Source: Triatoma infestans (Eukaryota; Arthropoda; Insecta; Hemiptera; Reduviidae). From it: 64,000 nt of DNA. Each line of letters opens with the position of its first letter. Within the stretch, counting starts at the first letter, position 1. The notes below the pieces were generated by a model that did no database searches, was not told the origin of the DNA, and saw only the letters and a list, made by a program, of their open reading frames with translations. Location of the stretch: positions 1 to 64,000 of the forward strand of contig JAAEAF010014402.1 of assembly GCA_011037195.1 (NCBI GenBank), written 5' to 3'. This document shows positions 45,276 to 55,346 of this stretch, in pieces. Made by a program: the position numbers and the translations under genes.

Positions 45276-45383
45276 GGAGACCTTACAACTCATTGTCCGG
45301 TGATGGGCAGTGTTTCTGTAGCTAGGGAACGCTGCTTGGAGGCCGGCTGTGCATTAGAGAAGGCTCCGGGGGGGGCACAATAG
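45276..45383 (-). repeat. Structured repeat Q, inverted copy of P
   Basis: Read on the minus strand it gives CCCCGGAGCCTTCTC, GCACAGCCGGCC, CCCATCACCGGACAATGAG and TCTCCTAG, aligned with repeat P along its length. It lies about 630 bp from P within the serpin intron. Confidence 0.55.
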
Positions 45384-45639
45384 ATCTTTCAGTTCGCAGT
45401 GCAATAATCCGCTACAACAATCTACAGTCTACCTTCATTTGGGATGATATTCAGAATTACAATTCAAGTAACTCTTTCTTTGAAGTTTTGTTTAGTGCGT
45501 TTTTACTATGAAAATTATGTGTAATCCCTGTTAATCATTTTTTATTTTTGTAAGTAATCAAAAAAAGTTCTTGTTTTCTAATGTTATTTAATATTTTTCT
45601 CAATAGTATTCTTTATTATTGCTTTTTTTGATTGTTTCA

Positions 45640-45720
45640 CAGATTCCTGAAGAAGACAATAAATTTGTCGAAACATCGGATAATTTTAAAAAAAGTGTAT
45701 TTTGTATGGCCGCTCCTCAT
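45640..45720 (+). mobile_element. Penelope-type 3' tail with hammerhead-like motif
   Basis: ATTC (45643-45646), CTGAAGA (45647-45653), an extra A, GAC-loop-GTC (45655-45669), GAAA (45670-45673), then CATC (45674-45677) and GGAT (45678-45681), which pairs with ATTC through one G-U. This matches a minimal type I hammerhead of the kind reported in Penelope-like elements. The surrounding Penelope body is absent. Confidence 0.55.
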
Positions 45721-45799
45721 GTTCTGCAACTATATTTACGTATGCAGATAGTATACGAAATTTATAGAAAATTGTTGGAACCGATTCTAAACAAATCGT

Positions 45800-46500
45800 G
45801 AAAAACTGAAAAAAAGCTATTCAGTAAATTCGCTCTTCCGATTGCCTGAAACCTTCCTATCAATTGCAGTCGAAGTGCGTAAACGGATACCAAATTTGAA
45901 CAATTTACGTTTTTGAATTATTTTGTTCACAAACCATTCGTTAAAAAACATTTTTTCTTTCTTATCACAAAAAATATGCGTTTTGAGGTCCTCTGAGTCA
46001 GAAAAAGTGGATTTTAGAAAATGGTCTGTTATGTGTGTGTCTGAACAGAATATCTCAAAAACGAAAAGTTGCAGGAAAATCTAACTTGGGATTCCGTTTA
46101 GGTATTACCATCGCATCAGATACGAAGATTTTGAGCAAAATTCATCAACCGGAAGTACCACAATACCAAGAATTTTTTCAGTTTTTTTTATGATATTTCC
46201 GTAAACGGCTCCAACGATTTTCTTTAACCATAGTATATCAACTACACATACAAAAAGCTACAATTTTTATTTGAAGCATTTTTCAAGGAAAATTCATTTA
46301 AGGGGACTTTTGGGTGAGGGGTGTGCGTTGTGTTGTCCTCTTAAGTGTATTTCAATTGATTATATGCCATTTAAATAACATTAAAAAGAAGTAAATATGT
46401 TGCCAATATATCGCGTTTGAAGAAAATCGGTTAAGGAAATACGTTTCTACTGAAAAGTTTTTTTTTTTAGTTTTTCTCAATAAAAATACCAACGAATTTC
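45800..46500 (-). repeat. Dispersed repeat X, copy 2 (inverted)
   Basis: Reverse complement of the unit at 41950-43640. Shared landmarks include the ends of AAAAACGAAAAGTTG, GTTTGAAGAAAATCGG and a long CAAAAAG-CTACAATTTTTATTTG segment. It lies in the serpin intron just upstream of exon 2. Confidence 0.6.
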
Positions 46501-47105
46501 ATTAAGTTGTATTCCATCTTTTTGTTGACCTTGCATTTCTTTAATCCACTCAAAGTAAGTAAGGCGCCCAGGTCACACCGCGTAGAGGCGGGGTTGGTTG
46601 GCTTGAGGATGTATGTGAAGAGACGCACAAGGTATTCTGCAGCATTACCCTAGACCCAAGGCTATATATATTTTAAATCTATTATTGAAAGAACCCCGAA
46701 AGTTATAATATCTCATTTAATTTTTAATTTAATGCTTCCAGTTGTCGTGGTTTTATTAATCTTTACGATGCCTGCCACTATGAAGATTTAATCGAAGGAA
46801 GTAATAAGTTTGCTATTGAATTGTATCAGTTAAGTTTCTATTCATACATCATATTAAATGTTATATGATAAATAGTGTATAATGAAATTTATTATGTATC
46901 ATATTGTTTTTTAAACAGGCATTGAAAAAACCTAATGAGAATCTAATTGTTTCACCATGTACAGCTAGTGTTAGCATTAATATACACCGGTGCCAAAGGT
47001 AATACTGAAGCAGAGATTGCTAAAGGTAATACTAAACAGAGATTGCCACAGAATTTGGAAGATGTTCATTCTTTAAGGACATACCTGCTCCTTGACCAAT
47101 TCCAA

Positions 47106-47739
47106 GTATGGCTATTTTTATATCAGTTGTAATACAGAATCTTTACCACATTATGAAGTCCAAAGTGGAGTAAATCATTTATGTAAGATAATTTAGAAAA
47201 ACAGCATTACAGTAATAGGCTTTTTATTGGGTATGAAAAAAATTAAACATCTTAAGAGAATTAACATTTTTAATTATGAGTTTCTCATTTTTTAATTTTG
47301 TAATCATAAAAATTGGTACTGAATTAAAAAGAATTCACTCAATCAATTGCTATTTACTGCGTTAGTACTGAAAAATTTGGCTAGACGGATTTTCGAGGGT
47401 TTGCACCATTTGACAGAATTTTCTTGAGAATGTTAATACCCTGTTTTAAGGGGATGTGTATTTCCGAGGCTGTCCCCAACGGCACCACCCGGGGGCTTCC
47501 CACAGTAAGGTGAGAAGACTCCTCGGCTCCAAACTAGTTAGTAATAATGATATGGAGAATGTTCGAGCTGGTAATACAAAGGAATTTAGGCCTCACCCAA
47601 CTATAGCTGTAATCGCTCAATTGTAGATCTGCCAGTGTTTTCTAAAACCAGCAGCTTTCCTAAAATACGAGGTACATTAAGGGCGAACCAAGGATGCAGT
47701 CTCAACTCGTCAGAATTTCCTAAAGTTTTGCATGTGACC
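47106..47739. other. Unassigned DNA after the serpin remnant
   Basis: Contains a GC-richer patch at 47450-47530 (CCCCAACGGCACCACCCGGG) with no recognised gene. No further serpin exon was found. Confidence 0.4.
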
Positions 47740-48640
47740 ATAAAAATAAAACTTTGTACTCATTACCTTTCTTGCCTGTCCGAACATGTTACCACAGGTC
47801 TTATTAACATGTTTCTTAATACTTAATCCTATTATGAAAAAGATTGGTATATACAATGAGTCATCATGCATCAGCCTGCATTTATTTTTCATAGTTATAT
47901 TATAATTTTGTTTACCCCTCTTTGTTCAGCATTCTTAATACAAAATAAGACTTAGGAACTGTTCTAAACAGTCTGAATCTATCAAAACGGGTCCAGTTGA
48001 TGTAAGATTAGAATTTGAATAAAAAAATCCATTCCCGGCCAACACAACGGCATATTGTCTTATTATACATGATAGGGTGGTAGAATATAGCCCTCTAACT
48101 GGCATTGTACGGCATATGGTACAAAAAGGTGTGAATTGTTGGCTCAGTGTTCAGTATGGCTCAGACAGGCATACTGATTGCTGACTTCCAGTGTTTTGTG
48201 GATAGTGTAGGAGGTTATATTGTTAAGCGAATGCTGAACAAAGAGGGGTAAACAAAATTATAATATAACTATGAAAAATAAATGCAGGCTGATGCATGAT
48301 GACTCATTGTATATACCAATCTTCTTCATAATAGGATTAAGTATTAAGAAACATGTTAATAAGACCTGTGGTAACATGTTCGGACAGGCAAGAAAGGTAA
48401 TGTGTACAAAGTTTTATTTTTATATAATAGGATTAAGTATTACAAAACATGCTAAGAAGACCTGTGTTAACATGTCCGAACAGGCAAGAAAGGTAATGAG
48501 TACAAAGTTTAATTTTTACATAATAGGATTAAGTACCACTAAACATGTTAATAAGACCTGTGGTAACATGTCCGAACAGGCAAGAAAGGTAATGAGTACA
48601 AAGTTTTATTTTTAAATAATAGGATTAAATATTAATAAAT
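47740..48640. mobile_element. Foldback-like element: long inverted repeat with 96-bp tandem units
   Basis: Left arm 47740-47933 and right arm 48229-48421 are near-identical reverse complements, about 190 bp, around a 295-bp centre. The right arm continues into tandem 96-bp units starting at 48331, 48427, 48523 and a partial one at 48619. The left arm has only one unit. Because 96 is a multiple of three, the units read as a 32-residue repeat, but this is not a convincing protein. Long inverted repeats with inner tandem units are the hallmark of foldback transposons. Confidence 0.65.
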
Positions 48641-48820
48641 CATTTCCTAGAGGACTTATTGTAGTTTCTTTGCATTTTTCTTAATAAGTAACTAACATGT
48701 TCGGACAGGCAAGATATATGTTGTTTTGATTACAAAGTTCAATAAACAAAAGAGTACAAAGTTTAATTTCAAAAGGTGATGCAATAACTAACCTGTTGTT
48801 GTAGAAGAAAATAGATAGTG

Positions 48821-49303
48821 TTTTTCTTATTAATAAATTTTATTTATAAGATCGATATTAATCAATTTGGATTATCGATATATGCAATCGATATATTGCG
48901 ATTGACAGTGGTACACTATAGGTTGTATGACCTTATCTGAACAGAAATTGTCTAGAAGGCAGTGGTAATAAATATGCACATTTTTAATCTATAAGGCGGT
49001 GGCAATGCTATTAGCTGTGACGGAACACGAATGATATATTGAAAAAGCAGTGGTTTTGTTAGTTTTTTATTAATAAATTATATTCATAAAATCGATATTA
49101 ATTGATATGGATAATCGATATTTGCAATCGATATATTGCGATTGGCAGTAAAACACTATAGACTGTGTGACGTTATCTGAATGGGGGATTTGTCTAGAAG
49201 GCAGTGGTAATAAATATGTATATTTTTAATCTATAAGGCACTGGCGATACTATTGCTGTGTGACCTCATACAAATAATATATTGAAAAAGCAGTGGTTTT
49301 GTT
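48821..49303. repeat. Two tandem copies of a 240-bp repeat rich in ATCGAT
   Basis: Copy 1 about 48821-49060 and copy 2 about 49061-49303 share TTGTCTAGAAGGCAGTGGTA, GCAATCGATATATTGCGATT and AAAAAGCAGTGGTTTTGTTA. Each has several ATCGAT hexamers; copy 1 has a perfect TATCGATA at 48873, the core of the insect DREF site. A partial third unit follows to about 49345. Confidence 0.75.
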
Positions 49304-49368
49304 ATACTATATAATAAAATCGATATTTCTAATCTATAAGCGGCAGATATGCATGCCCCAACTAGCAA

Positions 49369-49487
49369 TGACGTCATAGGAGTGAGGATAAACGTTACTA
49401 TAGTACATTGTATTGCCGAATGTAGTTCAGTTCTGTGTAAGTGCGCGTCGTGTTAATAACAGCAGCAGCAGCAGGGAGCTGGAAGGG
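49369..49487 (+). promoter_or_regulatory. Promoter-like segment with CRE, initiator and a first-exon donor
   Basis: A perfect palindromic TGACGTCA (49369-49376) lies 53 bp upstream of TTCAGTT (A at 49429), a match to the arthropod initiator TCAGT. The following 59 bp are GC-rich with (CAG)n and end at GGG/GTAAGT (donor at 49488). This layout fits an untranslated first exon. No TATA box, and no downstream exon was found. Confidence 0.35.
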
Positions 49488-49610
49488 GTAAGTCAATTTT
49501 TTTTTATAATTATTTTGATTGTGTGGTGAAAGTTAGATGTCACTTCGCCATATTGTTTTTTTTTAAATATATAATTGAATTTTTCGTGGTGGGTTGAACG
49601 GAAATAAAAT

Positions 49611-49955
49611 TATGATAGTGCGGGGGTTAAGAGAGAAGTGTACGTTGAAAATTATAGCTAGCGAGAGGACCATTGTGGCCGACTGGTTATAGTGATAGAC
49701 TTCCAACCTAAAGATTGTAGGATCGAATCGCAGGTAACACAAGTTTTTTCATATATTATAAAAAATAATTCCCCTCTCGCCCAGAATAAGGTGATGATGG
49801 CAAGGGGTGGGGAAGTTAAGAATAGAAGTGTACGTTGATAACTACAGCTAGCGAGAGGACTACTATGGCCGAGTGGTTAGGGTGATGCGACTCCCAACCT
49901 ATAGATTGTAGGATCGAATCGCAGGTAAGACAAGTTTTTTCACATAAAATAAAAA
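49611..49955 (+). repeat. Two direct tRNA-derived, SINE-like units
   Basis: Units at about 49611-49763 and 49793-49955 share GTGTACGTTGA...TAGCTAGCGAGAGGAC, TGGCC and ATTGTAGGATCGAATCGCAG. Each has an A-box (TGGCCGACTGG at 49676; TGGCCGAGTGG at 49866) and a B-box-like GGATCGAATCG (49720; 49911) at the spacing of a tRNA gene. The A-box and the G-rich D-arm recall tRNA-Ser/Leu. No full cloverleaf can be drawn, so these are not working tRNAs. Confidence 0.6.
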
Positions 49956-50039
49956 TAAAAAATACCCCTCCAGACTAGAGTCAGGTGAGGGGTGGTGTGT
50001 TACGGTGTTAGGTTCCGCCATCTTGTTGTGGGGATGGGT

Positions 50040-50580
50040 TGACCATGGAGGTGGAAAGAAAATGGAGTCATCGGTTTGGATGAAAGTTTAAGGAGGGGGT
50101 GAAAAGAAAATAGAGTCATCGGATTGGATGATAAATTCAGGAGTGGGGGTAATGGATTAGATGCTAGGTTAAGGAGTGGGGAGGGGGAGAAAATACGGCT
50201 ATCGGATTGGACGATAAGTTAAGAGGTGGGGTGGAAAGAAAATGGAGTCATCGATACGAATGATAAGTTAAAGGGGAGGGGATAAGTGGGCGTGGCCTAT
50301 GTGGTCGTCCGACCGATTTTGGTAGTGGTGGGGGTAAAGTGGGGCGTGACCTAAGTGGCCGTCCAGATAGATGATTAGTCGTGGAATAGAGGTGGGGTAA
50401 AGGGGGCGTGGCTAAGTGGTCGTCCAGATCATTGGTCAATGGGGGGGTAAGTGGCGTGGCTTAGGAGCTCGTCGAGTTCGATGATTGGCCGATAGAGAGG
50501 GGTGGGGGCGAGTGGGTGTGTGGGGAGGGGTGGGGGTAAGGCTGCAACCAAAGGGGGCCGGGGGTGAGGGGAAAGTTGCC
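50040..50580 (+). repeat. G-rich minisatellite, two unit types
   Basis: First come about four units of 45-60 bp around AAAATGGAGTCATCGGATTGG. Then come about four units of about 60 bp around GGGCGTGGCCTAAGTGGTCG with TCCAGAT. The plus strand has many GGGG runs, in contrast to the AT-rich flanks. Confidence 0.75.
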
Positions 50581-50617
50581 CCTCAAAAAGGTGTGCCAGC
50601 TCGCCCATTTCTATACT

Positions 50618-51091
50618 ACTGATGCCAGAAATATATAAAATAATTTAATTTGAAATAATCAAAATTATGAAGAAAATTCGACATTCGCATGCAAAAGGGA
50701 CTTTTCAGGTAGAAGACCGCCATTGTCTTTTAGAGTTCATAGAACCTTGTTATAGCATTGTCTACCCTTCTTCTTGCAGGGGAAAATTTGAAATAACAAT
50801 TAGAAGGCATTCTTTCAGGACAGTCTGTTGTCGACATTCAAGCAGAACACTTGTTTTTCGCTCTCTTAGCATCAGTGACAGTTCCAAAATATATTACTAA
50901 GTTTATAAATTCTTTGCAAATAACTTGTAGTTATTATTTTAATAGAATATATTTATTGTTAGCAGTGGTGACTACTTTCTTATTTCTGATACTTCTCTCT
51001 CTTAAAACTTGCATGCACACAAGCCCTTTACAAAACCGCTCACGCCACAAGCTACCACTACAAACTACAACACCACACCAATAATATTTCA
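50618..51091 (+). repeat. 5' LTR of the gag-only element
   Basis: Matches 55277-55346 plus 63708-64000, for example CAGGTAGAAGACCGCCATTG and CACTTGTTTTTCGCTCTC. It ends AATATTTCA. The first few bases of the LTR seem lost (TGATGCCAG instead of TGTGATGGATGCCAG). Confidence 0.75.
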
Positions 51092-51459
51092 TTGGTGCCA
51101 GCTGTTTATATTTTATCAACCAGAATCCACAAAATTAACAAGTACGTACAACTTTCAATTTAATAATTAAACAAATTATCCATCAGATAATTTTATTGCT
51201 TTTTCAATTATTTTCCCAGCGGAAATATCTTAAATATTTCCCATAATTGAATTTTCTATTGAATTTCATTTTTAAATTTTTGTATTTGTACCACTGTACC
51301 GTAATCCCTGCTGAATTTTGAATTTATGAGTGTTCTTAATGGATAGCAAATTGTAAAAATATTACGCGATAATAATCTTTCTGTTGGCGGCAATTTAATC
51401 CAGCTGCGTAGACGTCTTGAAAAATATAATCTTTCCCAAGTAATTTATTCATTTCAAAA

Positions 51460-52660
51460 ATGTATGAGATAAATGGACAAGATATGGGCATCGTCGCTGC
51501 TGTAGAATATGTGCTTGCTCAGCAGCAATTAGCAACCTCTTGCCACACCCAGCAATCAACCTGCTAGCCCCTTGAGAAATTTACAATTAATAAATAGTTT
51601 ACCCACCTTCGATGGCGAAAATTCAGCCAGTTGTCCGATTTCCTAGACCTAATTAGCCATTGCGCTAGTTTTTCTGGCTGGGCGACGCTGCAAAACTAGA
51701 AATACTAGCCCTTAGGCTCTCAGGTTCTGCGAAAATATTTTATGACACCCAGAAAGACGAATTATAACGCCCGGGTACAATTATAACGTATCCTCTAATT
51801 TCAGAGCACCTCTAGCCCGATTTCGTAAGGAGAAAACCCCTCTAGTCCTCTTACAACAATTGACTAATATTCAGTCTCTTCCCACAGAGTCTCCTGAAAC
51901 CTTCGCGGATAGAATTAGACATATCCAGTCTGCCATTAGTTTGAAAGCTTAGGCTAACTTACTCGAGGCCTTACATTCTATTTTAGACCAACTGGCCACT
52001 GATGCGTTCCTGAAGTCTCTTCTTCAACCACTTCTTAATGAGGTATGAACAAAGCTACCTCAATAATTAGACGAAGCACTTTCTTATGCCATTGCCCTAA
52101 AAGAAGTACAGGCTTCGGAAACAAACCCTACAGTTTTCGCAGTCACCTCGAAAACTTCTAATCCTCGCACAACCCCATCTCAATGTCGTTTCTGCGGACA
52201 AATGTATTTCCATGCAGAATGCCCGCATCGAAATAAAAATCAGAAACCACCATTAAAACCTACTACCACTCGAAGAGTTTTTAATGTATTAAAGAATAGG
52301 GACTGCCACTGTTCCGGTCCACATTTTGACGTGGACTGCACAAATAAATTTCGACCAAAACCCCGCACTAACTTTGGCAAAATGGCTAACAATTTTAATA
52401 TTCCTAAAAATTTTAATCGCACAGTATATAGTAATAATCGCTATAATAATAACAATCAGTATTACAGTAATAATAATAATAATAATGCTCGAGTTAATAA
52501 TTCAAATAATTCACGATTTACTCTTATCCAGGTAGACCCCAATATAATCAGAATGATAATAATTATAACGAAACCAGTAATAACCTCCAGAGTAGGCCCA
52601 CTTGCCAATTTTGTTCAAAATTTGGACATACGGCTCGTAATTGTTTCCAAGTACAGCCCA
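51460..52660 (+). pseudogene. gag of the gag-only element
   Basis: Starts with MYEINGQDMGIVAAVEYVL at 51460. Then, over several frames, come FSQLSDFLDLISHCASFSGW, LPTESPETFADRIRHIQSAI, LDQLATDAFLKSLLQPLLN and LDEALSYAIALKEVQASE. Three knuckle-like motifs follow: CRFCGQMYFHAEC (52187), a CHC motif near 52298, and a canonical CQFCSKFGHTARNC (about 52604). An Asn-rich linker encoded by AAT/AAC repeats lies between the last two. Frameshifts make it non-functional. Confidence 0.65.
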
Positions 52661-52849
52661 AAACGAGTTAGCCCTCAGTCGCTTTCTCGAACACCTGATA
52701 TTATGACATGGCTATCATTCCTGCTTTCACCAGTTCTGACTAACCAGATGATATCTAATTATGGCATCACATCCCTTCAATTGCATGCGGACAAGATCGA
52801 AAATTCCAATTTTCTGGCGAATTCATTGTTTCGCAATTAAAAGGCTATT

Positions 52850-55267
52850 TCCAATTAATACTTGTAGAAACGTTCTTACAGAGCAATCATTAATTTGCGC
52901 ACACGTACTTAATAAATTCAACATTCAATTTTCAAATAGCACTCAAACGCACCAAATTAATAATAATCCCTAGGTTCACTAAAAATTCTGCAACTAGCCA
53001 CAAAATTTCAGTGCCACCTCGCGCACACAATACATAACAACAATACATTGAATCTCTTGAAATTATTCTCAATCTATCACACTTCTCAACTCTACATAGT
53101 ACACCACATGTAAATATTATATGTAAGAATTTTGTTAGTCTTAAGATCATAAATGTGTAAAGTGTATTGATAAATTTACTTTAGTTGTTGCAATTATGGA
53201 CAAATTATTTTTGTTTCAGCACTAACAACTCTCGTATCAGTAGTTATAAATTTATTCAACCATTTGATATTTGTAATTATTGCATTGTATATTTCAATAT
53301 TTTTAAATAATAATTTACAATTTATTTTATTTTGCAGAATAAATAAAATGACCTCGTGAATTTGTTTAATATTTTTATATGTTAATATTGATGTTTTTTA
53401 TTATATTTGATTAATTAATTAATTTTTTTCAGTTCGCCTAAAAAGAAATTGAATAATTGTATTTATAATTGTGTTTTGTCTATCTTTGTATATTAATCTT
53501 ATACTTTTATAATGTTTAATTGTTTTCTTATATTGATAATTTATGTTGAAGGTATCTAGAAAACGCAGCATAGCTGAAAGAAACTGATAACTAAACAAAT
53601 GGCCCGAAACACGTGTGCATACGCTACAAACTAGCTATTTCAATGCCTAATTAGTAAAATATATCTTAGTTATAAGAATTTTATATAAAATTGAGTGTCC
53701 AATAATGTTTTTATGTTAGCTTTAACAATTTAAATTTATATAACCACTCTTTTGCAGATCCAAACATCTTCATCATGCGTATGAAAATTATTGCACGAAA
53801 ATTGCATGTTAGTTGTAAAAATTTAAAATTATCTATCATTCATTATGTGTAATTAAATATTCTGTGTGAATATCATTTCTGGAGCATTTCCAGATACACA
53901 AGATTCTACCAAAGAAAAAGATCTTCATTCCTCATAATCCTGCTATCGCACATCCTTGCGCAGCCTGCTCGCAAAAATAATCACACTAAAACTAAACTTA
54001 ACTAAATCAAACAAACTAAAAATAAACGTAATTAAATTAAATTAACTGCTATATAAACACCATTATAGATTATAATTATGATGACATTAAGAAACAAAAA
54101 ACATATTTAATACGAACAAACATTTAAATACTAATAATGAATAGATGAATTCGCTAGGTACACTAATATTACCACAACTACGCACTGAATTATAACCTTC
54201 GATCTAATAGTAAATAAGACCACCCAAACTAAAAATTATATATCTGCTTGCAAATGCAACAGTTATTTTTTTTTATACAATGTACAATTAGGTTCAATTT
54301 TTATTCCACAAAATGAACACCAAGTAACTGCACGTATTTCCAAAGAGAAATTGACTCACTACACAACATTTCCAAATGGAAATTGAAAACACACTAAATT
54401 ACATAAAAACAAAACATTAAATCCTTAACTAAAATCTTAACACTTTATCTTAGTAATTAGCTCTCTTGAGTTTTAAAAACCTTATTCAATACCCTTCCTA
54501 CATTTTTTTTTGTATTGGTTATCTCCACACTAATAAATAGATTTTCATGGGGATGTATTATACATCACCATGTATAAATATATATATATATACACAGTTA
54601 CCACGAATATATATATAGATATTATATATATCCATCACCATGAATATATGATATATATATATATATACAGTTTTAAAAATATGAAATATTATGTATACTT
54701 ATTCATTTAAATTTTATTGCTAAAAATTTATTATTTATTTATTGCTATAAATTTTTCTATTATGTTAAATTGTTTTTGAATTATTTAAGAACTTTTTCGT
54801 TTATATAGAATCACTTCAAGAAAAACATATGCATTTTCGTTTATATAGAGTCATATTAACAAAAACACATATATGCATTTAGAGTCACTTCAAGAATTCA
54901 AGAAATTTTATGCATCCCTACAGCACCATCACTCAGAAGCCTACATTGATCGCCTGGCCAGTTACTTCTTAATCAGTAACACTCTCACTCGCTAAGCAGT
55001 GTTTGCCTATTAGCCTACTACCAGAGCAATGCACACCCACTCAAGCAGCGTTCGCTCGAGAAGAAGACGTTCCATCACCAGAGCAACGCTCACACATTCA
55101 AGCAGCGTTTGCTCCAGAAGAAGATGACTGTAGACTACAGCACATGACTACCTTGCAGAGATTACACACACGCCTCTCGCCTTACCAGAGAATAACTTTC
55201 AAGCTTCTACAACTCCAGATTACCTCCCAAATTTTTCGTGACGAAAAATTTCTCCAGGAGGGGGATA
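52850..55267. other. AT-rich interior of the gag-only element
   Basis: No RT, RNase H or integrase motif was found. An (AT)n region lies at 54570-54670. A short open frame at about 55003-55270 has a duplicated PEQxxxxQAAFAxEED unit and ends at the polypurine tract; its role is unknown. Confidence 0.5.
54570..54670. repeat. (AT)n simple-sequence region
   Basis: Several ATATAT runs separated by CACCATG-containing spacers within the LTR element interior. Confidence 0.8.
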
Positions 55268-55346
55268 ATGTGATGGATGCCAGAAATATAAAAATATATT
55301 TAATTTGAAATAATCAAAATTATGAAAAAAATGTGACATTCGCTTG
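55268..55346 (+). repeat. 3' LTR of the gag-only element, left part
   Basis: Begins TGTGATGGATGCC directly after the polypurine tract and is cut at CATTCGCTTG by the provirus. The right part resumes with CAAAAGGGAC at 63708. Confidence 0.8.

Larger units (their letters stand above)
44134..47105 (+). pseudogene. Serpin pseudogene, first exons only
   Basis: A first exon (44134-44158, MALLGTLP) ends at a GTAAGT donor. Exon 2 (46742-46829) continues it in frame as VVVVLLIFTMPA, giving a convincing signal peptide. After one frameshift it reads EDLIEGSNKFAIELYQ, the first serpin helix. Exon 3 (46919-about 47105) reads ALKKPNENLIVSP, then shifts frame to LALIYTGAKGNTEAEIAK and LPQNLEDVHSLRTYLL, the conserved serpin segment with TGAKGNT. 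The exon 2 donor is CAG/TTAAGT, one base from CAG/GTAAGT. No later exons or reactive-centre loop are seen. Secreted protease inhibitors of this family regulate immune proteases; this copy cannot. Confidence 0.7.

Noticed and set aside
48271..48615. 114-codon ORF with three 32-residue repeats
   Set aside because: The repeat is the 96-bp DNA unit of a foldback-like array. The mirror arm gives the same peptide on the other strand, and composition is AT-driven, so it is not a credible gene.
48331..48640. Possible CRISPR-like array
   Set aside because: Units are 96 bp, directly adjacent with no unique spacers, in a eukaryotic genome.
49652..49945. Two functional tRNA genes
   Set aside because: A and B boxes are present, but no acceptor stem or full anticodon arm can be formed, and both copies sit in larger repeated units.
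51001..51100. Histidine/cysteine-rich short ORF in the 5' LTR
   Set aside because: The same sequence occurs in the solo and 3' LTR copies without keeping a frame.
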